Assembly (NCBI RefSeq): GCF_020283565.1
Contig: NC_060062.1
Location: 5,989,322 to 6,053,321 of the forward strand
Length of the DNA: 64,000 bases
Source of the DNA: Trifolium pratense
Taxonomy: Eukaryota; Streptophyta; Magnoliopsida; Fabales; Fabaceae
Direction: 5' to 3'
This document shows positions 22,800 to 31,932 of the stretch, piece by piece. The position numbers were made by a program, and so were the translations under genes. Position 1 is the stretch's first letter. Every line of letters starts with the position of its first letter. The notes under the pieces are model-generated. The model was given only the letters and a program-made list of their open reading frames with translations. It searched no databases and had not been told where the DNA came from.

Positions 22800-23584
22800 T
22801 AATACCCAATTTGGTCATTGACTTTTGTAAAATTGGCAACTTAATATATCTCCCAAATTAACAAAAATTCATATGTTTGTCACTAAATTTTCAAAATGTC
22901 AATCAAGCAAGCCCCTTCGTCATCCCCGGTTAGTTAACGGGGTTAACATTGCTAACGTGACACATTATCTCCCACATGGCAAATCTTTAGGATTTTTTGT
23001 TTATGCACGAGATGATAATTTTTCAATTTCTTATTGCATATGTGAGAGAAAAACTGTTATAAGAATTTCAAGGACAGTTGAAATTTCAAATCGTCCATTC
23101 TTTTTGTGTCATGCTTCAAAGGTAATGTTTACTATTAAAATTAAATCTTTGTTTTCAATTTCACAATTATTTATCTCTTTGAAAGATTTTGTGCAACATA
23201 ATACAATTATTGGGTGTGACTATTTTCTCTGGTCTGATAAAGCTCCTTGTATTATTTTTTTTTTGCCAAAAGGACTTGTGGGATGTTCATATGATGTTAG
23301 ACATAACATTCAAGCATTGAAGATTGATGGTGAACTGATGGCAAATATTGATCAAATAATAGTACTCCTTTCGTTCCTTTATATTTGTCGTATGTAACCA
23401 CTGCACACGTGTCGGTGACTAAAAAAACATATAAAAGCATGAATAAACATGCAAAAATCATGTAAATGAGGACAAACATTGTTGATTGAGTGAAAAATGC
23501 AAGCAAAACGAGAGTGAAATTTCATTAATTTGAAGGACTAAATTGCCAATTTTGTAAAAATCAGAGACCAAATTACTGTAGGTA
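22800..23584. mobile_element. TIR element carrying a GRF zinc-finger segment
   Basis: The left end (caatttggtcattgac, then tttgtaaaattggcaa) is matched inverted by the right end (gccaattttgtaaaa, then cagagaccaaattac). The arms are about 60 bp and roughly three-quarters identical by eye. The interior holds a long open frame with a GRF zinc-finger signature, so this looks like a Pack-type element. Confidence 0.6.
22873..23397 (+). pseudogene. Decayed GRF zinc-finger fragment
   Basis: A 174-codon open frame in which residues 55-79 (CICERKTVIRISRTVE, then NRPFFLC) and 115-122 (CDYFLWSD) match the zf-GRF pattern CxC..RxSRT..RPFFxC...CxFFxWxD. GRF fingers bind nucleic acid and are common as small proteins in legumes. 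Between the third and fourth cysteines lies an extra stretch flanked by intron-like borders (GT at 23122, AG at 23184-23185). Removing those 64 bases would shift the frame by one, so the copy appears damaged. The N-terminal 50 residues are unlike GRF proteins and may be chance coding from the element. I doubt it makes a working protein. Confidence 0.5.
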
Positions 23585-24067
23585 GTCCTCTCTAAACACT
23601 GCCTTAATCTCTAAGCAATTTTATCCAATCAAATCATGGACTTGAGTTTACTATTTCAACGATGAGAAAGAATAAAAAATTACTTTTATTTTTTGACAAA
23701 AACAAAGAATAACGTAACATGACATGACCAACCAATTTTTTAATTTTAATCAATCCACTAGATTTAATTATTCGATAAAGACGTGGCTATCTATTTCACA
23801 AACTGACAAAACATTTCAAGCTTTCTAAAATCTGAAAAATTCATTCATACATCACATTACAACTTGTTCTCTTTCTCATAAATTCATAATAATTATTTTT
23901 GACAATAAATCCACAAAACGTAAACGGCATAATTTCATCTCTTTCCGCCGTCCGCGTATAATAGCAATTTCAACCGATTCTTCCGGTAACAAGTCACCAC
24001 ATTTCACCGCGTTCCATTACCTTCCTTAAAAATCCCCACTCACCATAACCAACTCACACTCCGATTC

Positions 24068-24097
24068 ATGGACTCGTTCTTCTCCATTTCTTCATAA
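24068..24097 (+). CDS. Minimal upstream ORF (9 codons)
   Basis: MDSFFSISS then stop, in the probable leader of the methyltransferase gene. Too short to judge conservation; listed because any AUG here could affect translation. Confidence 0.3.
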   Translation: MDSFFSISS

Positions 24098-24105
24098 ATT
24101 AAATC

Positions 24106-24207
24106 ATGATTTCCCATTTTACCCCTCACTTTTTCCCAATTTCCTCCACCACCACAAAACCTCTCATCGGTGCAAATCACACCTCCGCTAGATTCTGCTC
24201 TCGCTAA
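24106..24207 (+). CDS. Upstream ORF, 33 codons, possible conserved peptide
   Basis: It opens MISHFTPHFF and closes HTSARFCSR before TAA, ending 129 bp before the main ATG at 24337, and does not overlap the main frame. The Arabidopsis relatives of the downstream gene (At5g03190 and At3g53400) are annotated, as I recall, with conserved peptide upstream ORFs (the CPuORF46/47 group). Such peptides can stall ribosomes and lower main-ORF translation. Position and length fit; conservation cannot be checked here. Confidence 0.5.
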   Translation: MISHFTPHFFPISSTTTKPLIGANHTSARFCSR

Positions 24208-24336
24208 ATTCATTCACAACAACAAACTTTTTCTTTCCTTTTTTCATTTTTTTAATTCAATTTTTAACAATTTTTCTGATTATTATTATTTTTTCTGTAA
24301 AAAGAAAAAAAGAAAGAAGGTGCAGAATCTGTTTCT

Positions 24337-25878
24337 ATGGAACCTACCGTAGCGAAGCCTGGCTTTCTACGGAATGTTCTGGTACGTTTACTTCTCTTCG
24401 GCGTTTTCATCGTCATTATTCGTTTTGCTTACATCATCACTATCGCCGGCGAAACCTGCAACGTCGGAGATTTCTGTTTCTTCTCTTCACCGGAGAAAAT
24501 TAATGTAGCCGTTACCGGATCTGGTTCCGGTGGCGTCGCCGGTGCCGGTGCACTCGCTGTCCGATCCTCATCCGAACTAGCTTTACCGGTGCATCATGCA
24601 AGCAAAGATTGGATCAATGGAGTTCGATTTTACTCTTCCGTTTTCCAGAATTTGATTGTCGCCGGTTATCTTTCACCGGAGGCGAAGTCTTTGTGTGTTG
24701 ATACGGTTACCGGAAGGGATGTGTTTGCGTTGAAGGAGATCGGTGTTGTTGATTCGGTTGGAATCTCGAAGAAGGCGTTGAAGCCGTTGGTGAAATCCGG
24801 TGAAGGTCATAGGATTCCGTTTGGTAATAACACGTTTGATTTTGTGTTTTCCGGTGAAGGTGGATTGGAGAGAACGGTGAAACCGGTTGAATTTGCGAGG
24901 GAGATCGCGAGGACGCTGAAACCCGAAGGGTTTGCAGTGTTTCATGTAAAGACTAAAGATTCTTACAGTTACAATTCATTTGTTGATTTGTTTAAATTTT
25001 GTTGCAAAGTAGTTAAATTCAATGATATTCAAGGTTTCGATGATTCGATGCCTGAGATAAGAGAAATCGTAGTGAAGAAAATCGGTTATAGAAATATTGA
25101 TTCTGATATTGAATTGATTGAGAATAAGAAGTGTTCTGTTGCAGGGTATAAGAGAGAATTGGTTAAGAATGCTGAGGAATTGATTGAAGAGGAACCATTG
25201 AAACCATGGATAACCCTAAAGAAGAATGTGAAGAATATAAAGTATGCATCTTCAATGGTTGATATAAGCTTTAAGAGTAGATATGTGTATGTTGATGTTG
25301 GAGCTAGAAGCTATGGTTCAAGCATTGGAAGCTGGTTTAAGAAACAGTATCCAAAACAGAATAAAACTTTTCATGTTTATGCAATTGAAGCTGATAAAGC
25401 TTTTCATGAAGAGTATGTGATGAAAAAAGGGGTGACTTTGTTACCTTATGCTGCATGGGTTAAGAATGAGAGTTTGGTTTTCGAAATTAACAACGACCCG
25501 GGTGATAAAAAGACAGAGAAAGTAGGGCGAGGAATGGGAAGGATTCAACCGTTGGATTCTCAGGGTGGTGGTGGCGGCGGTGTTCATAAGATACAAGGGT
25601 TTGATTTCGCTGAATGGTTGAAGAGCACGGTTACAATGAACGATTTTGTTGTGATGAAAATGGATGTTGAAGGTACTGAATTTGATTTGATTCCTAGGTT
25701 GTTTGAAACCGGTGCGATTTGTTTGGTTGATGAAATTTTTCTTGAGTGTCATTATAATAGATGGCAGAGATGTTGTCCCGGACAAAGAAGTCCTAAGTAT
25801 GAGAAAACATATGATCAATGTTTGCAGCTTTTCAATTCTCTTAGACAAAGTGGTGTTCTTGTTCATCAATGGTTTTAG
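24337..25878 (+). CDS. Membrane-anchored methyltransferase/FkbM-like protein
   Basis: An intronless 513-residue frame. A short basic N terminus is followed by one hydrophobic segment (about 12-37), typical of a type II Golgi or ER membrane anchor. Residues about 85-205 resemble a SAM-dependent methyltransferase fold of type 11 (FDFVFSGEGGLERT, then REIARTLKPEGFAVFHV), without a clear GxGxG loop. Residues about 314-510 resemble the FkbM-type domain (YVYVDVGARSYGSS, VMKMDVEGTEFDL, FLECHYNRWQRCCPG). This two-part layout matches the plant family of At5g03190/At3g53400; the reaction and substrate are not known to me. The start is the first ATG of the frame and precedes the anchor directly. The leader carries the 33-codon upstream ORF. 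Codon use is higher in GC than in the flanks, as expected for an expressed gene. Confidence 0.88.
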   Translation: MEPTVAKPGFLRNVLVRLLLFGVFIVIIRFAYIITIAGETCNVGDFCFFSSPEKINVAVTGSGSGGVAGAGALAVRSSSELALPVHHASKDWINGVRFYSSVFQNLIVAGYLSPEAKSLCVDTVTGRDVFALKEIGVVDSVGISKKALKPLVKSGEGHRIPFGNNTFDFVFSGEGGLERTVKPVEFAREIARTLKPEGFAVFHVKTKDSYSYNSFVDLFKFCCKVVKFNDIQGFDDSMPEIREIVVKKIGYRNIDSDIELIENKKCSVAGYKRELVKNAEELIEEEPLKPWITLKKNVKNIKYASSMVDISFKSRYVYVDVGARSYGSSIGSWFKKQYPKQNKTFHVYAIEADKAFHEEYVMKKGVTLLPYAAWVKNESLVFEINNDPGDKKTEKVGRGMGRIQPLDSQGGGGGGVHKIQGFDFAEWLKSTVTMNDFVVMKMDVEGTEFDLIPRLFETGAICLVDEIFLECHYNRWQRCCPGQRSPKYEKTYDQCLQLFNSLRQSGVLVHQWF

Positions 25879-27850
25879 TGATAGAGTTATCTCATAGGTG
25901 AAATACTGAAAATCATTTACATTTTTATTATGTAGCATTCTTATTTTACATTTACAATCCAATAGAGAAGTTTCCTCGTTTTTTAATGAATTTGTTTACT
26001 TGTAATAATTGCAAATGAAAATCACCCCTTTACAATAATTGGATTTGTTACACATGTTTCTTCATTTATTTGTGTAGAATAGATACGTACTAGATGTAAC
26101 TATAGATTTATTAGCTATGGTTGTTATAGTTTCTGAGAAGAATTTGAGTGTTTGTTTCTTCATAGTGTTGTTGAATTGGTTCTGGGGTTAATAATGAATT
26201 ATTGATGAAATCACTAGGAATCTTTAGTCAAATTGTAGCCACAATGTATAGGATTTTATAATCTCTGCATTTTGATGTCTCTGCAACTGTGCAGTTTTCA
26301 CAGTAGGTTGTATTAAGTATTAACCACATTTATACATGTATGTTTGAATTGGCTCTGAGTTCGGAAAAATCATATTGGCACCGTGATTTTGTGAATCTTT
26401 AAGTGTAATTTTGCCTGAATCACGATTGCGCACTGTGATATTGCATTTTCACCGTCAATACAAACATGCACTTAGTTGTATGCAATAAACAAGTGCAAGG
26501 TAGCAAAAATGTGATAAATTTTTGTAACTGTGGTTGCAGCTACAATTTAAAACTTGATTTAGGGATATGTATTCCATTTTTAGAACATTAGCTGTGAATA
26601 GATTGGGAGCTATTTTTAGGAGTTACAGTTACAGCTAATGCTCTAAAAATAGCTTACTGGATAATTTTCAGACTTAAATAGTCCTAACTAGCTAATGCTC
26701 TAAAAATAGCTTACTGGATAATTTTCAGACTTAAATAGTCCTAACTCCTAAAACTGGATGTGGTTTGTTAGTTATAACTTAGCTGTTTGGTGGGTTTGGA
26801 AACTCTGTTTGGTAATCATTAAGAGAAAGCAAAATTTCATTAATTAGGCAGCCATGTGATGTGAGTAGAGTAAGTACAACTGTTTTAAGGGAGATGTATT
26901 CCATTTCCAGCTATATGGTGGCTGTTGAAACGTGATTTTCTTCTCTTCTTTTTTTGACTAAAAAATGTGATTTTCTTAATTTGAGTTTCTATGCATTTAT
27001 TGAATAGCTAATAATAATGAGCAAATGAAGAAGTGCCTAAGCACATGCAAAACACTACAATTTGATATTAACACTTATTTTTAAGCTGTCACTTATTATG
27101 GCCAAAAATGACTTTTTTTTTGTTTGTTTATTGATAAATATATGAAAAGACAATTATGTACCTCAACGGATCATAAAGCATCTAGTGTCACTATCATCTT
27201 GTATTCAACAAATTTGCAATTGGAATAAAATTAGTTATTTTCAGTTATAAGCCTTTTTATTGTCTGTCAAATTGTACAGTACATTTTTATGCCTAGAGTT
27301 CTCTTTACTGTTGCTTCCAGTAAATATTTATTTACCAATCTTATTGAAATTTTAAGATTGCTACCTGATATGGGGATTAATTGCTAGGACCAACCCACCA
27401 ATTCATTGCTTGATAAGTCACCAAAATTTGGTATGATAAACTTGGTGTTGAAGTATTTGTAGGTACATCATCCTTATCACAGGATTGTGATTCGACGGGA
27501 GGAAATTCTCGCCATTTAATCTTCTTCTTAATGACTTTGACCACATACGATGTAGATAAATAAATGAATGATTGAGATTTCACTTTTTCACCATAAGGGA
27601 TTGGTTCTCCTCATTGTAAAATAAAGTGGACAAGAAATCCAACTATCCACAGCCAGCCGAAGGTTTCATCCATATTTAGATTTTAATCTTTGAAGGTTAA
27701 TCATAAACACGAGGTGGATGAGTAGTTCAAGTGTTCAACTAGTTTGAGCTAAGAGTTAAAATGAGTTATAGTTCTCGAGTTTAACCCGGGCAAAAGAGAA
27801 AAAAAATATTAATCTAACAAACTAACAGCCTATGAAGCATGAATACTACT
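25879..27850. other. Intergenic, downstream of the methyltransferase
   Basis: 3' flank and AT-rich spacer. It contains a perfect 57-bp tandem duplication (26633-26746). A 68-codon minus-strand frame near 27377-27583 has no recognisable domain and is not called. Confidence 0.5.
26633..26746. repeat. Perfect 57-bp tandem duplication
   Basis: 26633-26689 and 26690-26746 are identical, both starting agctaatgctctaaaaatag. The agctaatgctctaaaaatag motif is also partly mirrored just upstream (ctatttttaggag, attagctg near 26587-26621). Confidence 0.95.
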
Positions 27851-27861
27851 CAAATTAGGCA

Positions 27862-28022
27862 TGTCTTGTAGTCGGACACGCGTCAGTGTCAGACACTGAC
27901 ATGACACTGACACGATACCAACACTTATGATTACATAGAACCATGTCATTTTTTCAAATTATCATCAACGTCAACGCGTCGATATCTGTGTCGTGTTCGA
28001 TATTTGTGTTTGTGCTTCATAG
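27862..28022. repeat. Dispersed repeat with gtgtcagacactgac ends
   Basis: It starts gtagtcggacacgcgtcagt and ends gttcgatatttgtgtttgtg, then cttcatag, with imperfectly inverted GTC-rich ends. Related fragments occur at about 2088-2140, 34503-34640, 38800-38875, 55590-55665 and 56815-56935. Confidence 0.55.
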
Positions 28023-28419
28023 TAACAGTTAAATACGATGAATCATAGAACAAATTTAAGTATAAAGTGAGAGTACAATGTCATGTATTGTAGTGGAAAG
28101 ATGTGAAGTGATAAATAAACTAAACAGTAACAATTGCCACAGTTTTTGGATCACTGTTCCTCTTGGTAAGGATTAGGAAACATGTTCACAGCAGGTTTTC
28201 CAACTATTGTATGTGGGGTTTATATTAAAGGTTCATTGTAATTGAAAAAGGACTAACTTCATGCAAGAGAAAAGGATCATTGATAACGAAATTGTCGACC
28301 AAAATTCAAGATTGAGTTGCATCATTGGTTATACAAATCAAAGTTGCATAGATTAGCACATAAAAAGGAAAAGGAAAAAGAATATATTTAACTTTAACCT
28401 AATTCTAATCATCCAAGTC

Positions 28420-28660
28420 ACAAAGGATAATATAATTCTCGATTTATGTGGTAATTATTTTTTTTTGTGGAATATGTTCATAAGATGCCTGGTAAGAATT
28501 TGACTATGTAATTTTCAGAAAACAAAAATGAAAAGGATAAGGATACTATAAGTCACAAAGGATGATATAATTCTTGATTTATGAGCCAATTATTTTTGTG
28601 GAATACAGTATGTTCATAAGATGTATGTCACGTTAAGAATTTGACTATGTAATTTTAGGA
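28420..28660. repeat. Diverged direct duplication of about 105 bp
   Basis: 28420-28520 and 28552-28660 share cacaaaggat[a/g]atataattc, gtggaata, atgttcataagatg and aagaatttgactatgtaatt. No function is visible. Confidence 0.75.
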
Positions 28661-29209
28661 ATAAAGTTCAAATTTTATACAGAACAACCGTAAAATGATC
28701 ATTAGTAATATTTTCTCATTCTCTACTTATTTTTAAAATTATTTCCGTAGAACATAAAGGATGAATGAAAGAATCTATACATTATATACAAAAATGTAGC
28801 AAGAATAAAACATCTATCAAATGTATGGATGAAGGTACATGTAAAAAAATGGCATAAATGTGGGGTCGATGAATGTTGTTAACCTTATCTTGAAATAAAA
28901 TCTTTTGGGTTGGTTCTGGTTTGTATGCGGGGCTGTGAAGCCTCGATACTGTAAAAATCGCGAAATATCGTGTCAGATATGTATTCGATATCGATATTCG
29001 CCCGATATTCTCTGATACACGTATCGGCAATTAATATTATTTTTTAAAAAATATATATAATCGATACGTGTCGGATACTTCTTCGATACGTGTATCGAAA
29101 AAGTATTGGACAATGTGTGATGTTACCAACTATGTGTTTTTTGTGTAGTACATATTTTTTTTTTATATAAGCAAATTGTTAGTATATTATATTGTTATGT
29201 TAGTTTTTA

Positions 29210-29285
29210 TGCTTACCAAGACTTGAATTCTGGATATCCAACTCGTTAACCCTTAGCTCAACCGGTTGAGCTACCCATCCCACCC
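29210..29285 (-). repeat. tRNA-like SINE fragment
   Basis: On the minus strand TAGCTCAACCGG resembles an A-box and GAATTCAAGTCT a B-box. It has no mature tRNA folding, so it is treated as a SINE piece. Confidence 0.45.
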
Positions 29286-29406
29286 GTTTTTGGGTAGTAC
29301 TTAATTAACTTAAGATATGAAATTGTCACTTGTTTGCTCAATTAGAGTAATTTGAATGTTAATTTTTTTATCATTATCGATTTTTGTTATGTTTATATAT
29401 TGTACA

Positions 29407-29806
29407 TGAGTCAGGATCCGTTGACACCAACTAGTTTGACACCAAATGTTACACCTCTCAATAACGTTTTAACCGATATAAATTTTATAAAATCCACCGT
29501 TGGATTGAAAGTTTACATCATATAGATCATTTGTATAAAATTTCAGACAAATCCAAAATCATTTGATATGCTATTGAGACACATAAAGATTAACGGCATT
29601 TAAAAAAATACAAAAACCGTTAATTTTGATGTATCTCAATAACATATCAAATGATTTTGGATTTATTTGAAATTTTACACAAATGATCTATATGATGTAA
29701 ACTTTCAATCCAACGGTGGATTTTATAAAATTTATATCGGTTAAAACGTTATTGAGAGGTGTAACATTTGGTGTCAAACTAGTTGGTGTCAACGGATCCT
29801 GACTCA
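29407..29806. mobile_element. Fold-back MITE, 400 bp, nearly perfect hairpin
   Basis: tgagtcaggatccgttgaca starts the left arm and its exact complement ends the right arm. The arms run about 185 bp with few differences and leave a small central loop (near 29591-29620). ttgtaca flanks both sides (29400-29406 and 29807-29813), with one more matching A possible. No protein frame. Confidence 0.85.
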
Positions 29807-29955
29807 TTGTACATTTATATATATTTAATTTTAAATTTAGTTTTTAAATAATGTATCCCGGTCGTATCATATCGGGAGTTTTGAAAATTTTCTCGTATCA
29901 CTGTATCAGTGTCGTATCGTATCGGTATCGTATCACGTATCGGGACTTCATAGTG

Positions 29956-31932
29956 GGTTATGATTTGGTACATTGGAACCATCTCTCCATTAAAGAAGGA
30001 AAAAATTAGGAGCACAAGTTTTGTTGTATATCTACTATGCATATACATGCAGCGTGTATATACGTGGGATATGATCAAATGACATCAAGGTGTCATAATA
30101 TAATTGAAACTAAATTATAGCTATTAATTAAATTTATTCTAGAGACTCATCTATTTACCTTTTTTTTTTTGGACAGTAGACTCATATCTATTTACTTAGT
30201 GTACCAAAAAAATATCTATTTACTTAGTGAGTCATATGATAAACTTGATCTTAATTTTCTTGTAACTAATTTGTGATATTTATCAATAAGGTAACGTATA
30301 AGGTGACGTTCTTAATTTTCATGATAATCTTGCTTTTTATTAAGGTAAGATTTGATGAGAAATTAATTTGATCGATTGACATAATTAATGACTAAGATCC
30401 TAGTATAAATAGGAGTTGAAGCAATTGAAATAAAAAAAAATTGGGAGAAAAAGAAAAGTTGGTAAAGAAAAAGGAACACTTAAAAAAAATACGGTACACT
30501 ACAAACCTTCATCTTTTGTAATTTACAGTCTAATTGCTTCTTTTTATTTTAGTTTAGTCAATACAATTACTATTGATTTATTTATTTTCTTTTCATTGAT
30601 ATGTGTTTGTTGTATTGGTACTTAAATTACATTAGAATATAGTTTTTTTTTTTTTTGAAGGACATTAGAATATAGTTGACATAGAAATATGTACATATTT
30701 GATATATTTATTTTTGTGGGAATAATTCTTAAACAAACTTTTATAATATTGCCGCTAAATTGTGAATTACCGAATTTCTTTCCCTATAAACCATAGGATT
30801 GATAGAATAATAGAAAAGAAAAAAAAAAATAGGTGGGTGGGTGGTTGCTTCAATATTGTCCCAGATAAAAATATAAGTGCAAGAAGAGAATAAAATGATT
30901 GTCTGGATTATATGCTATGTATAAAGGTATATTTTGTCAATATAAATATCAAATTATATATATACATTTTAAAAGACAAAAATGAGATATATTAAACTAA
31001 AAACTAACTCGGTCAAAAAAAATAAAATTAAAAACTAATCAAGTAGTCTCATCACCACAATGTGTATCGAAAAAAGACTACGGGAGATTACAAAAGCGTC
31101 CAAAACATATATAAAATAAAGAATTAGTCGATGTCCAAATAAGTAAATAGGCTCGACCACCAACAGTGGCAATTTGAAACCAGACTAATGTTTATTATCT
31201 TCAACCACCGATAGGAGTAGAGTTTGACTTTGTCCAAGAATCGTGATATGGACTTTTTTGGAATAGTCTATGATTTCTTTCGTTTCACACAATTTAAATA
31301 CATAAGAGATAAATGAGTTGCAAAAATAAACGTCCCAACATATTAATTTTTTTCATTTATTTATGATAACATACATTTTATGAATTTTTTTTTTACATTA
31401 TCCCACTTGTTCTTAAAGAAAGGTCCCTGTAATCTAGGGTTTGGTCGCAAGATTAGGAAAATCTGATCAAGAATTATTTCCATCAAAAATCGAACTCGAA
31501 TTCTTCCGAACGATCCACGTCTTAGCTATTTTTCTTCTTTTATTATCGTCTCCTTTTTATCTCCCTCCCTTTAAATCTCTTCTTATCTAAACCCACATTT
31601 TTTTATCGGATCCAAACCAAGTTTAGTTAAAAACAAATGTACAAATAGTTAATTGAGTTTTTTTCAATCCTATTTGTCCTATGTCCTACCAAAATAGATC
31701 ACACTATGAGAAATCTTAATCCATATTAGAATTAAGCCAACTAATTTAATCCAAATTAGGATTATCAATACAACCTGCACATGAACAATCTAACATAGAT
31801 ATAAATTAATAACACAAACAAAAGGTTTTATCCAAGATTTCAATTGCATCATCCCTTTCTTATTGAAAAACACATTATTTTTTCCTCCAAAAATTTGAAA
31901 GTGTGATTGTGTAATTGAACATTTGGAAAGAT
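29956..31932. other. Intergenic, upstream of the PP2C gene
   Basis: AT-rich spacer without a supported gene. Around 31410-31520 a segment (gtccctgtaatctagggttt) looks like a repeat tail. The PP2C promoter should lie in the last few hundred bases. Confidence 0.5.

Larger units (their letters stand above)
28927..29955. repeat. Repeat with cgatac-rich ends, holding nested insertions
   Basis: The left end (gctgtgaagcctcgatactg) and right end (tcgtatcacgtatcgggact, then tcatagtg) are rich in short cgata and tatcg motifs in opposite orientation. A tRNA-like fragment (29210-29285) and a fold-back element (29407-29806) sit inside it. Confidence 0.55.

Noticed and set aside
24170..24352. 60-codon frame overlapping the methyltransferase start
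   Set aside because: It has no ATG start (GTG), is Phe- and Lys-rich from T- and A-runs, and overlaps the real start in another frame.
24673..24945. Minus-strand frames within the methyltransferase gene (also 25441-25962)
   Set aside because: Shadows of a higher-GC coding region; no domain, no splice context.
27377..27583. 68-codon minus-strand frame in intergenic DNA
   Set aside because: No recognisable motif, no start context, length within chance.
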